Below the pieces are notes generated by a model. That model was not told the DNA's origin. It ran no database searches and was given only the letters and a program-made list of their open reading frames with translations. From the NCBI RefSeq assembly GCF_028826155.1, contig NZ_JAQGPN010000001.1, positions 2,175,501-2,239,500 on the forward strand: DNA of 64,000 bases, given 5' to 3'. A program made the translations under genes and the position numbers. Origin of the DNA: Mesorhizobium shangrilense. Lineage in GTDB: Bacteria > Pseudomonadota > Alphaproteobacteria > Rhizobiales > Rhizobiaceae. Positions 44,528 through 52,937 of the stretch are shown here, piece by piece. Every line of letters starts with the position of its first letter. Within the stretch, counting starts at the first letter, position 1.

Positions 44528-45615
44528 GACTGGCCGACCGCGATTGTCGCCGGCCCTGACTCGGGCTGTGCGGAAAGAGAGACGCCGTTCCAGAGCACTG
44601 GCAGTCGGGGAGCGTGGACGGAATGCGATTCACCGGGGAACTGGGAAAGTTTCTCGAACAAGGCGCGTTCGACGTTGTGCGGATCCGCGATGACCTCGCC
44701 GGGGTTCCATACCGGGCCGAGCGGCAAGCGCAGCAACGACGCTTGCTGGTGGATTTGCTGCCTGGTGCGCGACAGGAACGCCGATTCGACGATCTCCGCC
44801 AACTCCACGAGATTGTCGAGGCGGTGCTGACGGGTCGCAAATCTTTCCTGGCGCAGGCGGTGGTCTCCCACCATGTCGCACAAGTGCGGCCAGTCGGGTT
44901 CCTGGTAGACCAGCGCGACCCATCCGTCGGCGCAACGCACGACCTGCCATTCCGCGGCTGGTCCGGAGCGTCCTGGAGGAATTGGGGCGTCGCCGTCGAG
45001 CGGCACGGCCTTCCAGTTCAACCACACGACCGTGTCGAGCAGGCTGGCCCGGACGGTCAGCGCCTCATGCGCGCTTCGCTTACCCGCCAGAAGCCCGGCG
45101 AGGCCGCAGAACGCGGAGAGACCGAGGGCGTAGGCTTCCTGATGTCCTCCGAGCCGCAACGGCGCCCGATCGGGGTCGCCCACCATATTGAGAAGCCCGC
45201 CAAGGGCCGAGATGGTGAACTCGCTGGCTGGACCCGCGGTGTCGGCCTGCCGCCCGCTGAAAAGGGTCAAAAGCGCGATGTGCTTCGGCAGTGCGTCGGC
45301 TCCGATTGCTCGCTGGGCCTGTTGGTCCAGTATGGCCACGTCGGATTCTCGCAGGAGGCGGGAGGTGAATTCGGGGTTAGAGATGTCGCCACGGACCACC
45401 GATTTGCGTGCCGACAAGAATCGATCAATCGCGCCATTTTCGGGGGCAGGGGAGGCGTCGAAACGACCGCTGTCGTCGATGACCTGCACGACATGCGCGC
45501 CCAGGTCGGCGAAGATGCGGCCGGTCATTGCAGCCGCAAGCCGGAGCGCGCCGTAAGGAGCGCCCGTCACGGCCTCGACCACGGAGAGACCTTCATAGGG
45601 ACGCTGCATCTTCAT
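44524..45615 (-). CDS. CaiB/BaiF family III CoA transferase (first of pair)
   Basis: A 363-residue CaiB/BaiF protein, more diverged than its downstream paralogue. It has LSVVEAVTGAPYGALRLAAA, FADLGAHVVQVIDDSGRFDA, SEFTISALGGLLNMVGDPDR and the aspartate-bearing VRASLLDTVVW segment. ATG at 45615 overlaps the upstream hydrolase stop (ATGA). The usual E/P-rich CoA-binding N-terminal loop is altered, which suits a structural or specificity subunit of a heteromeric transferase with the next gene product. Confidence 0.88.
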   Translation of the reverse strand: MKMQRPYEGLSVVEAVTGAPYGALRLAAAMTGRIFADLGAHVVQVIDDSGRFDASPAPENGAIDRFLSARKSVVRGDISNPEFTSRLLRESDVAILDQQAQRAIGADALPKHIALLTLFSGRQADTAGPASEFTISALGGLLNMVGDPDRAPLRLGGHQEAYALGLSAFCGLAGLLAGKRSAHEALTVRASLLDTVVWLNWKAVPLDGDAPIPPGRSGPAAEWQVVRCADGWVALVYQEPDWPHLCDMVGDHRLRQERFATRQHRLDNLVELAEIVESAFLSRTRQQIHQQASLLRLPLGPVWNPGEVIADPHNVERALFEKLSQFPGESHSVHAPRLPVLWNGVSLSAQPESGPATIAVGQS

Positions 45616-46343
45616 CTCAGAGTGCGTTCCCAAAGCATGAACATCTTTGCCCAGGTCGCTTCCGCAGCCTGCGGCTGGTAGGCGCGACCGGCGGCGAAGC
45701 AGTAGCCGTGGTGGCTGTCGGGATGAATCTCGATTTCGTGCTTGATGCCGGATGCTTCGAGCGCCGATCGCACCGCGGCGACGGTTTGCGGTGGAGTGGC
45801 CGTATCGGTTTCCGCTATGCCGAAGTAGAGTTCGCCCCGCACCTGCGACATCAGCTTGTGCGGCGAGCCGTCGTCTTCGGTCACAAGCCCGACGCCGTAG
45901 AGTGAAGCCGCGGAGGCGAAGCGTTCGCCGAAATAGGCCATCAGCGATACGACGTAGCGGCCGCTCATGCAGAAGCCTACGCAGGAGACCTTGTCGGACT
46001 TGGCTTCCGCCTCGCCGTCGAGGAACGCCAGCAAACCGGCCGTGTCTTCGTTGACGAAATCGTTGTCGAGACTGCGCAGGCAGGCGCCTACCACCGCCGA
46101 CATGCGCTCGTCGCGCCGGGGCAGGTCGAAACGGACGACGCCCAATCGGTAGTACATGTCGGGCAGCACGCAGTAATATCCCCGGGCAGCGATGCGCCGC
46201 GCCATGTCGCGCAGCTCCTCGCGGATCCCCGGGGCGTCCATGTACAGGATGACCACCGGGTACGGCCCGTTTCCATCCGGCCGAACCGCAAATGTCGGCA
46301 TCCGGCCATGCTTGGTGACGACGGCTACTTCCTTCTCATGCAT
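45612..46343 (-). CDS. Dienelactone hydrolase family protein
   Basis: A 243-residue alpha/beta hydrolase of the dienelactone hydrolase family, with an intact cysteine-type nucleophile elbow: GFCMSGRYVVSLMAYF contains GxCxG. Other segments are GNGPYPVVILYMDAPGIREE, GYYCVLPDMYYRLGVVRFDL and the C-terminal HPDSHHGYCFAAGRAYQ with the histidine. ATG at 46343 overlaps the preceding DUF35 gene by eight bases. It is the only alpha/beta hydrolase in this island with a normal nucleophile and may open a lactone or hydrolyse a CoA ester or enol ester. Confidence 0.9.
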   Translation of the reverse strand: MHEKEVAVVTKHGRMPTFAVRPDGNGPYPVVILYMDAPGIREELRDMARRIAARGYYCVLPDMYYRLGVVRFDLPRRDERMSAVVGACLRSLDNDFVNEDTAGLLAFLDGEAEAKSDKVSCVGFCMSGRYVVSLMAYFGERFASAASLYGVGLVTEDDGSPHKLMSQVRGELYFGIAETDTATPPQTVAAVRSALEASGIKHEIEIHPDSHHGYCFAAGRAYQPQAAEATWAKMFMLWERTLR

Positions 46344-46764
46344 GTTCTTCACGTTTCGACTTTGGGGTTGGATGGTCCGCCAGGCTGAAGGCGTGCTGGG
46401 TTCGGTTGAGATGCGGACGATAGGTGATGGTAACGGGCTGGTCGATCCAGCTTCCCTCGGGCTCCCCGCCCACCAGATTGGAGACGACGATCGGGCCTTC
46501 GGCAAGCCGCACCGCTATGACGTTGTATGGCGGCGGATGATCCTCGAAGTACTGCCGGTGGAAGACGACCCAGGACAGGATTTTTCCCTCTCCGGAGATC
46601 TCGGTCCACGCATAGTCCAGCGAGTTGCATTCTGCGCATACCGGTCCCGGCGGATAGCGGAACGTTCCGCAATGCGAGCACTTCGGGAGAGCCATCCTTT
46701 CCCGCTGGATGCTTTCCCACATCGGTTGGTCGTAGAGTGTCAGGATACGTTGCGCGTTGGCCAT
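46336..46764 (-). CDS. OB-fold/zinc-ribbon (DUF35) protein, second copy
   Basis: A 142-residue DUF35 protein with a zinc ribbon (CSHCGTFRYPPGPVCAEC) and an OB fold (EGKILSWVVFHRQYFEDHPP, EGPIVVSNLVGGEPEGSWID). The ATG at 46764 follows the thiolase-like stop by four bases. It should form a complex with the thiolase-like protein encoded upstream. It is the second such pair in 8 kb and diverges clearly from the one at 39966-40349. Confidence 0.9.
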   Translation of the reverse strand: MANAQRILTLYDQPMWESIQRERMALPKCSHCGTFRYPPGPVCAECNSLDYAWTEISGEGKILSWVVFHRQYFEDHPPPYNVIAVRLAEGPIVVSNLVGGEPEGSWIDQPVTITYRPHLNRTQHAFSLADHPTPKSKREEHA

Positions 46765-46768
46765 CGTT

Positions 46769-47935
46769 CTAGCGTCCGTAGATGATCGCGACGGCCTTGC
46801 CGGCGACGTCGGAACTGTAGTGGACATGGCGACAGTTCGGGACCTGGCGTTCGCCGGCTTCACCGCGAACCTGCCGCACGGCTTCGATCTGGTGGTTCCA
46901 GCCCTGCATGTAGCTTTCCGAGAGATGGCCGCCGCCGGTGTTGAGCGGCAGTCCCCTGGCGAGCGAGATGCCGTGCTCGCGCATGAACTTTCCGGCCTCG
47001 CCGGTTCCGCAATAGCCATAGCCTTCGAGCGCCAGCGGGATGTGCAGCGAAAAACTGTCGTAGATCTGCAAGGCGTCCATGTCGCCCGGCCCGAGCGACG
47101 CCATGCCGAACACCTGCTCGGCGACCAGCTTCTGCGCGGGCTGGTAGTAGTCGGTCAGGCGCGGCTCGAGGCTCGTGGCGCCACGATTGAGGTCGTGTCG
47201 CCCAACCGCGTGGATGGCCACCGGAGCCCGGCCGATACGCTTGGCTCTCTCCGCCTCGGCGACGATCAGGGCGACGCCGCCGTCATTGATCAGGCAATAG
47301 TCGAAAATGTGCAGTGGCTCGCAGATGAAAGGCGAGGCAAGATAGTCGTCGATGGTGATGGGCTTGCGCATCAGGGCGGCGGGATTGCGCGCGGCCGCCA
47401 TTCGCTGCGCCACCGCCACTTCGCCGAGCTCTGCATGGCTCATGCCGCGCTCCTGCATGTAGCGGCGCGCCATCAGCGCATAGAGCGCGCCCTGCGAGGT
47501 GAACCCCCAGGGAGCGTGATAGACGTATGAAAGAAACGCGCCGCCGCCCTGGGCGTCGGCGCCGCCGTAGTTGACCGCGGCGGAGCGCTGATCGTTGCCA
47601 TAGACGAGGGCAACGACCTCGGCCAGGCCGGCATGGATCGCCTGGCAGGCCTCCATCACTCCCAGCATCGCATCGGCCTGTCCGCCCCAGCGCACGTCCA
47701 GGCCAAGCAGCTCGCCGACGCGCTCATAGGCCGTGGTCGGACCGACGATCAGGCCGTCGATGTCGTTGCGGGAGATGCCGGAATCCGCGAGCGCGGATAC
47801 AAAAGCTTGCGCGGCATAGCCGTTGGAATCGTGAGGTTTCTCGCCGGACCTGACGCGCGCGTGATCGCCCACCCAATCCGTCTGGCCGATGCCGATAACC
47901 GATGCTGTTCTGGGCGCCATTCCGGCAATTGTCAT
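46769..47935 (-). CDS. Thiolase-like protein, second copy, catalytic Cys absent
   Basis: A 388-residue thiolase-fold protein: ASVIGIGQTDWVGDHARVRS, ALADSGISRNDIDGLIVGPT, DYCLINDGGVALIVAEAERA and LNTGGGHLSESYMQGWNHQI. Where thiolases carry the reactive Cys it has RWGGQADAMLGVMEACQAIH, with no Cys at the elbow. ATG at 47935 is preferred over an in-frame GTG nine bases upstream. It leads the operon thiolase-like, DUF35, DLH, CaiB, CaiB, which recalls bbs-type toluene pathway modules without the glycyl-radical enzyme. Confidence 0.88.
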   Translation of the reverse strand: MTIAGMAPRTASVIGIGQTDWVGDHARVRSGEKPHDSNGYAAQAFVSALADSGISRNDIDGLIVGPTTAYERVGELLGLDVRWGGQADAMLGVMEACQAIHAGLAEVVALVYGNDQRSAAVNYGGADAQGGGAFLSYVYHAPWGFTSQGALYALMARRYMQERGMSHAELGEVAVAQRMAAARNPAALMRKPITIDDYLASPFICEPLHIFDYCLINDGGVALIVAEAERAKRIGRAPVAIHAVGRHDLNRGATSLEPRLTDYYQPAQKLVAEQVFGMASLGPGDMDALQIYDSFSLHIPLALEGYGYCGTGEAGKFMREHGISLARGLPLNTGGGHLSESYMQGWNHQIEAVRQVRGEAGERQVPNCRHVHYSSDVAGKAVAIIYGR

Positions 47936-48068
47936 TGGTTCCACGTCACGGCCAGTCGTTCAAAGGGCGGCCGCCTCTCTTGTCATTCGGTAGGGCGCTT
48001 TCCCCGCAGGTTAGCCCGCGTGGAAACCTCTCATCACGGTCGCAAGCCTTCTTGGATCACCGCTGCCA

Positions 48069-48179
48069 GTCAACCGACTTAACCGTAAGCCTGGTTGAGC
48101 TAATCTCACGCGGGGCATGTCGAGCGGTTCCAGGCTGGCCCAAGAGAACTCAAGCGCTGCTCAGATTCTATCGGTTGAC
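48069..48179. promoter_or_regulatory. Operator pair GTCAACCGA(CTTAAC) / TCGGTTGAC in divergent promoter
   Basis: GTCAACCGACTTAAC (48069-48083) and the inverted TCGGTTGAC (48171-48179) share a 9-bp perfect inverted match, 93 bp apart. The layout copies the pair at 33773-33884: same kind of long spacing, same divergent context and, to the right, a Ser-less alpha/beta hydrolase gene. Confidence 0.5.
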
Positions 48180-48233
48180 GGCGATGCCCCGGTGTCGTGC
48201 CTTGCGTAACGGAAAGTAGGGGGCTGTCTTCTG

Positions 48234-48989
48234 GTGAACATGCAGTGGCTCGAGGCGAATGGCGCACGGTTTCGCTACGACCATCGGCGGCGGTCCGCCG
48301 GCACCATCGTTTTCCTTCACGAGATGGGCGGGACGCTGGAGAGCTACGATGCGCTCGTGGAGAAGATTGGCGGCCGCTGGAGCATGCTGCGCTATGACCA
48401 GCGCGGAGCAGGGTTTTCCAGCAGGTTCTCCGGACCGCTGTCCGTGGATGGTCCAGCCGGGGATCTGGAAGCGCTCCTCGACGCGCTGTCGATAGACAAG
48501 CCCGTTGCCGTGGTCGGCGCGGCCGTTGGCGCCGCGGTTGCGATACGGTTCGCAACCCGCTGTCCCGCAAGAACAAGCGCGCTCGTGCTGCTGGCGCCGT
48601 CAACGTGTCTTCTTCCCGAACGCCGCACGGCAACGCTTGAGAAGATCGCCAGGCTGGAGCGGGAGGCCCTGTTGGCCGACGGCGGCGGTGAACCGACAAG
48701 CTTCGATGCTGGACCGCCGCCGCGGGACGCGGCGAGCTACGCCGCCACCTGGCGGATGCTGGCCGAGCTCGACCTCGAAGCGGATCTCGCCAGCATCGCC
48801 TGCCCGACCCTGGTGGTCGCGGGGCTGAACGACGTCGATCGCCCGTCGGCCCACGTGGCGGAGGTGGCCGGCAAGATACCGGGTGCGCGCCTGGCCACTC
48901 TCGGGGCCGGACATGTGATGGCCGTCGATGCCCCCGACCTCGTGGCTGCGACGCTCACCGCGTTCCTCGACGGTGCGGGCTTCAAATGA
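48234..48989 (+). CDS. Alpha/beta-hydrolase fold protein lacking the nucleophile Ser, paralogue
   Basis: A 251-residue paralogue of the protein at 33938-34705, sharing FLHEMGGTLESYDA, MLRYDQRGAGFSS and a final histidine in LGAGHVMAVDAPD. The nucleophile elbow is G95-A-A97-V-G99, again Ala instead of Ser. GTG at 48234 is favoured by AGGGGG ten bases upstream; an ATG lies six bases later. It is divergent from the thiolase-like operon. Two paralogues sharing the same substitution argue against a random inactivating mutation. Confidence 0.85.
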   Translation: MNMQWLEANGARFRYDHRRRSAGTIVFLHEMGGTLESYDALVEKIGGRWSMLRYDQRGAGFSSRFSGPLSVDGPAGDLEALLDALSIDKPVAVVGAAVGAAVAIRFATRCPARTSALVLLAPSTCLLPERRTATLEKIARLEREALLADGGGEPTSFDAGPPPRDAASYAATWRMLAELDLEADLASIACPTLVVAGLNDVDRPSAHVAEVAGKIPGARLATLGAGHVMAVDAPDLVAATLTAFLDGAGFK

Positions 48990-49061
48990 TGGCCATCGGC
49001 TACGCGGATTGCTCTTGCGGCTGCCGCCGTCCTTTGAGGAAACCTCATGGGTGCGGTCTAT

Positions 49062-49075
49062 TTAGTCGTTTGACG
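49062..49075. promoter_or_regulatory. TTAGTCGTTTGACG site upstream of the ABC importer operon
   Basis: Fourteen bases identical to 34795-34808, 101 bases upstream of the binding-protein start. No clear inverted partner is seen here. TTGACG may form the -35 element. The identity links this importer operon to the operon that carries its probable ATPase (37204-38379). Confidence 0.55.
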
Positions 49076-49176
49076 ATTCCGGGCTCCGGCAAGCAACATG
49101 CAGCCAGCATGAGCCAGCGGAAAGCCTGCGGCTCGGCGCATTGAGCTTGCCAAATCGTGAATGGGAGGGACCAGAC

Positions 49177-50229
49177 ATGCAGACGAGACGGGGCATTCTT
49201 AAACTGGCGGGCGCGGCGTTGGCGATTTCGGTCGCCGGCGCCGCTGCACAGGCCGAACCATCGCAGCAGTTGATCGATGCGGCCAAGGCCGAAGGGCAGG
49301 TTGTGTGGTACACCGGGCTCATCGTGCCGCAGGTGGTCCGCCCGCTCGCGGAAGGGTTCGCCGCCAAATACGGTATCGAGGTGAAATACGCCACGACGAG
49401 CGACGCGGATACCGTCCTGAAGGTCACCAGCCAGGCGCGCGCCGGAAAGATGGAAGCCGATCTGTTCGATACGCCCGGCACGGCCATTCCGCCCTTGGGC
49501 GCTGCGAACCTGATCGAGCCCTATGTTCCCGACGCACTGGCGAACTACGACAAGATCTTCAAGCCCGATTCCAAACTCTACTCAGGCATTTACACGCTCT
49601 TCCTGACGACCAACTACAACACGGACCTGGTCAAGGCCGAAGACGCGCCCAAGACCTACGATGATCTGCTCGACCCGAAATGGAAGGGCAAGATGGTGTG
49701 GACCGATACGCGCGGCGTGTCCGGCCCTGCCGGGTTCATCGGCAATGTGCTGACGACCATGGGCGAAGAAAAGGGCATGGAATACCTGACCAGGCTCAGC
49801 GAGCAGGAGATCGCGCGCGATCCCGGCAACCAGCGGGTCGTGATCGACAAGGTAATTGCCGGCCAGTACGAGATCGGCCTGATGACCTACAACCATCACG
49901 CGGTGATCAGCAAGGCCAAGGGGGCGCCGATCGCGTGGGTCAAGATGGAGCCGCTCACGGCCAATCTCGGCGCAATTTCGATCGTCAAGAACGCGCCTCA
50001 TCCCAATGCCGCGAAACTGTTCCTCGAGTACATGTTCTCAAAGGAAGGGGCGACGATCATCCGCGAGGCGAACTATCCTCCGGGTCATCCCGACGTGCCT
50101 GCAAAGGAACCGTCGATCAGCCCGATCACCGGAAACTTCAAGTTCACGCTGCTCGCGCCCGATATCGCTTCGCAGGAAGCGGATCCGCTGAAGACATGGC
50201 TCAAGATCTACGACGAGCTGTTCAAATGA
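49177..50229 (+). CDS. ABC substrate-binding protein, Fe3+/AfuA-FutA-like family
   Basis: A 350-residue periplasmic binding protein. The leader MQTRRGILKLAGAALAISVA has a twin-arginine pair and an Ala-rich core ending near AQAEP. The body shows KAEGQVVWYTGLIVPQVVRP, LFDTPGTAIPPLGAANLIEP, FLTTNYNTDLVKAEDAPKTY and EYMFSKEGATIIREANYPPG, characteristic of iron/2-aminoethylphosphonate/thiamine-type binders. ATG at 49177 follows GGGAGGGA. Despite the family name, ferric iron is not assured; in this catabolic context an organic anion is as likely. Confidence 0.9.
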   Translation: MQTRRGILKLAGAALAISVAGAAAQAEPSQQLIDAAKAEGQVVWYTGLIVPQVVRPLAEGFAAKYGIEVKYATTSDADTVLKVTSQARAGKMEADLFDTPGTAIPPLGAANLIEPYVPDALANYDKIFKPDSKLYSGIYTLFLTTNYNTDLVKAEDAPKTYDDLLDPKWKGKMVWTDTRGVSGPAGFIGNVLTTMGEEKGMEYLTRLSEQEIARDPGNQRVVIDKVIAGQYEIGLMTYNHHAVISKAKGAPIAWVKMEPLTANLGAISIVKNAPHPNAAKLFLEYMFSKEGATIIREANYPPGHPDVPAKEPSISPITGNFKFTLLAPDIASQEADPLKTWLKIYDELFK

Positions 50230-51983
50230 CAGCCATCGTTGATGGTTCAGCACAAGATGCGCGGCCTCCGGTTCTGGAGGCCGCGCATCGTTCCCGCTAT
50301 CAGGACCCGTTGTGGCTGCTGTCGCTGGCGATGGTTGTGATCGTGGCGTGTCTCGTGTTGCCGCCGTTCTTCAGCCTGGTGCGGAACAGTCTTTTCGAAC
50401 TGATGCCGGACGGCTCGGCGGGCGCCTTCACTCTCGACAACTTCGCACGCCTGTTCTCGACCGGGCAATTCGTGCAGAGCACCATCAACTCGTTCGTGTT
50501 CGCGTTCCTGTCCACCGTCCTGGCGATCCTGATGGGGGGCGGCCTGGCGTGGATCGTCGAGCGCACCAACGCGCCGTTCCGCGATCTCGCCTATCTGATG
50601 ACGGTCGTGTCGCTCAGCATTCCGGGCGTCATCTACGTGCCGGCCTGGCTGTTCTTCCTCGGCCCCACCGGCCCGCTGAACGACCTCTACCGGCTCGCGG
50701 GCGGCGACGGCATGCTGTTCAACGTCAGTTCGATGACCGGCATGGTGATCATCGAAGGCTTTGCCTGGATTCCGCTGACCTTTCTGCTTTTTGCCGCAAG
50801 CTTCCGCATGGCAAATGCCGAACTCGAGGAAGCCGCGCGCATGAGCGGCGCGAGCGTCTTCGAGATGATGCGCCGTGTGTCGATCCCACTCGCGGCGCCG
50901 GCGGCCTTTGCGGCCGCGCTGTTCATCTTCATCCGTTCGCTGCAGGCCTTCGACATCCCGAAACTGGTCGGAACCGGGGCCGGCATCAAGCTCCTGACCA
51001 CCGACATCTACGACAGTATCCGGTCGGTGCCGCCGCAAATCGGTCACGCCAGCGCGTTCTCGGTGGCGCTCACCGTCCTGGTCGCCGGGCTCCTGCTCCT
51101 CTACAGCCGGCTGGCCCTGAACGCCTCGCGCTATGCGACGGTGACGGGCAAGGGGTACCGGCCGAGGCCACTTGCGCTCGGCTGGGCGCGGTGGATCTGC
51201 GGCGCCATCGTCATCATGAACGTGATGGTCGTTCTGGCGCTGCCCCTGTTGACCCTGCTCTGGATCGCGGTGACGCCCTTTGTGCGGCCGGTACGTCTGG
51301 CGGCATTTTCTTCCCTAACATGGGAGAACTTTGCCACGGTGCTTTCCGATGACCGCTACTTCGAGCTGATCACCAATACGCTGATCGTGTCCGCGTCGGC
51401 GGCGACCGTGACGATGATGCTGACGGTGGTCTGCGGCTGGCTGGTGGCCAGGCGGCGCGTGTACCATACGGTGCTCGACCAGATGATCGCGTTGCCGATG
51501 CTCATCCCGTCGATCGTGCTCAGCGTGGCGATGATGGATCTGGCGCTTCGTTCGCCGATCCCGCTCTACTCAACCCTGACCATCGTCGTCATCGCCTTCG
51601 TCGTGCACTATCTGCCCTTCGGCATGCGATATACGTTCACCGGCGCCCTCCAGCTCCATAAGGAACTGGAAGAGTCGGCGGGGGTGTGCGGTGCGTCGCC
51701 GCTCGTCATGCTGCGCCGGGTCGTCATCCCGCTGCTGATGCCGTCGATCGTCGCCGGCTGGCTGTTCGTCTTCCTCAACGCGTCGCGCGACCTGTCGACG
51801 GCGATCATCCTGGCCGGGCCGGACACCAAGACGATCGCGGTGGCGATCTTCGACCAGGCGATCAACGGCCAGTTCAGCGAAGTCGCCGCCCTCGGGTTGC
51901 TTTGGTCGCTGATGATGAGCGTCGTCGCCATGGCCTTCTATTTCCTGATGCAGCGCCGCTCGGGCAACGGCATGTCGTTCTGA
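50226..51983 (+). CDS. ABC transporter permease, FbpB-type with two fused permease domains
   Basis: A 585-residue membrane protein with roughly twelve helices, containing two binding-protein-dependent permease domains in one chain. EAA-type loops are ELEEAARMSGASVFEMMRRV in the first half and ELEESAGVCGASPLVMLRRV in the second. ATG overlaps the binding-protein stop (ATGA). No ATPase follows; the FbpC/PotA-type ATPase at 37204-38379 is the likely partner. Confidence 0.92.
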   Translation: MTAIVDGSAQDARPPVLEAAHRSRYQDPLWLLSLAMVVIVACLVLPPFFSLVRNSLFELMPDGSAGAFTLDNFARLFSTGQFVQSTINSFVFAFLSTVLAILMGGGLAWIVERTNAPFRDLAYLMTVVSLSIPGVIYVPAWLFFLGPTGPLNDLYRLAGGDGMLFNVSSMTGMVIIEGFAWIPLTFLLFAASFRMANAELEEAARMSGASVFEMMRRVSIPLAAPAAFAAALFIFIRSLQAFDIPKLVGTGAGIKLLTTDIYDSIRSVPPQIGHASAFSVALTVLVAGLLLLYSRLALNASRYATVTGKGYRPRPLALGWARWICGAIVIMNVMVVLALPLLTLLWIAVTPFVRPVRLAAFSSLTWENFATVLSDDRYFELITNTLIVSASAATVTMMLTVVCGWLVARRRVYHTVLDQMIALPMLIPSIVLSVAMMDLALRSPIPLYSTLTIVVIAFVVHYLPFGMRYTFTGALQLHKELEESAGVCGASPLVMLRRVVIPLLMPSIVAGWLFVFLNASRDLSTAIILAGPDTKTIAVAIFDQAINGQFSEVAALGLLWSLMMSVVAMAFYFLMQRRSGNGMSF

Positions 51984-52031
51984 ACGCGTGCGGCAGGCGG
52001 CTTTCCGCGAGCGGTGGGGGGAGACGGCGTC

Positions 52032-52868
52032 ATGACGGATTTTGCCGACTGGATCGGCCGGAGAAGCGAGAGCGAAGACATCGTCACGGGGCGGCTGGTC
52101 GACAGCTTCCGCGCCATCTTCGAGCCGCATCTGGCGCCGCCGCCGCCCGGCGTCGCCCCGCCGGGCATTCACTGGTGCCTCGCGCCGGCCATTGTCGCGA
52201 TGGCGGAACTCGGACAGGACGGCCATCCGGCCAGGAACCGCGATCTTCCGCCCGTGCCGCAGCCGCGCCGCATGTGGGCGGGCGGCCGGGTGGAGCACAT
52301 CGATCCGTTGCGGATCGGCGACCGGGTTCGCTGCGCGTCGACCATTGCCGGCATCGCACGCAAGCAGGGCCGGTCGGGCGAACTCTGGTTCGTGGCGGTG
52401 GATCGCGACTATCTGACGGAGCGCGGACCTGCCGTGCGGGAGCGCCACGACATCGTGTATCTGGAAGCGCCCAAAGGGCGCGCCGAAGGGAAGGGGACCG
52501 CAGGCGAGGCGCCGCAACGGCGCAGGGTAGATCGGTCGTGGACCGTCCTGACGTCGTCGACTTTGCTGTTCCGGTATTCGGCGATCAGCTTCAACGGTCA
52601 CCGGATCCACTATGACTTCCCCTATGCCGTGAATGTCGAGGGACATGACGGCCTAGTGGTGCATGCCCCGATCCAGGCGACGCTGCTTCTCAACCTCGCC
52701 TGCCGGGATGGAACGCCGCCGCCACACTTCACATACCGCGGCGTGTCGCCGGCGATCGCCGGGAACGACCTCATGGTCTGCGCCGACGATGAACACGGCA
52801 GCTTCTGGATCGAAGGGCCAACCGGCCGCGTCTCGATGATCGCTAGCGCGACCCGGCAACCCGGATGA
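52032..52868 (+). CDS. FAS1/HTD2-type hot-dog dehydratase (mesaconyl-C4-CoA hydratase-like)
   Basis: A 278-residue protein with two hot-dog-like halves. The N-terminal part has PPGIHWCLAPAIVAMAELGQ and RRMWAGGRVEHIDPLRIGDR, and the C-terminal part has the hydratase signature FRYSAISFNGHRIHYDFPYA followed by GLVVHAPIQATLLL. The family includes HTD2 3-hydroxyacyl dehydratases and mesaconyl-C4-CoA/itaconyl-CoA-type hydratases. The usual VHGP is VHAP here. ATG at 52032 is 48 bases after the permease stop, so it is probably in the same operon. It would hydrate or dehydrate an acyl-CoA of the island's pathway. Confidence 0.85.
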   Translation: MTDFADWIGRRSESEDIVTGRLVDSFRAIFEPHLAPPPPGVAPPGIHWCLAPAIVAMAELGQDGHPARNRDLPPVPQPRRMWAGGRVEHIDPLRIGDRVRCASTIAGIARKQGRSGELWFVAVDRDYLTERGPAVRERHDIVYLEAPKGRAEGKGTAGEAPQRRRVDRSWTVLTSSTLLFRYSAISFNGHRIHYDFPYAVNVEGHDGLVVHAPIQATLLLNLACRDGTPPPHFTYRGVSPAIAGNDLMVCADDEHGSFWIEGPTGRVSMIASATRQPG

Positions 52869-52937
52869 CCGCACCGTCCTTCGACGCCAGTCATTCCGCA
52901 TGGCCTCGAACCCTCCCAGCCTCACAGCGTCGGCCTC

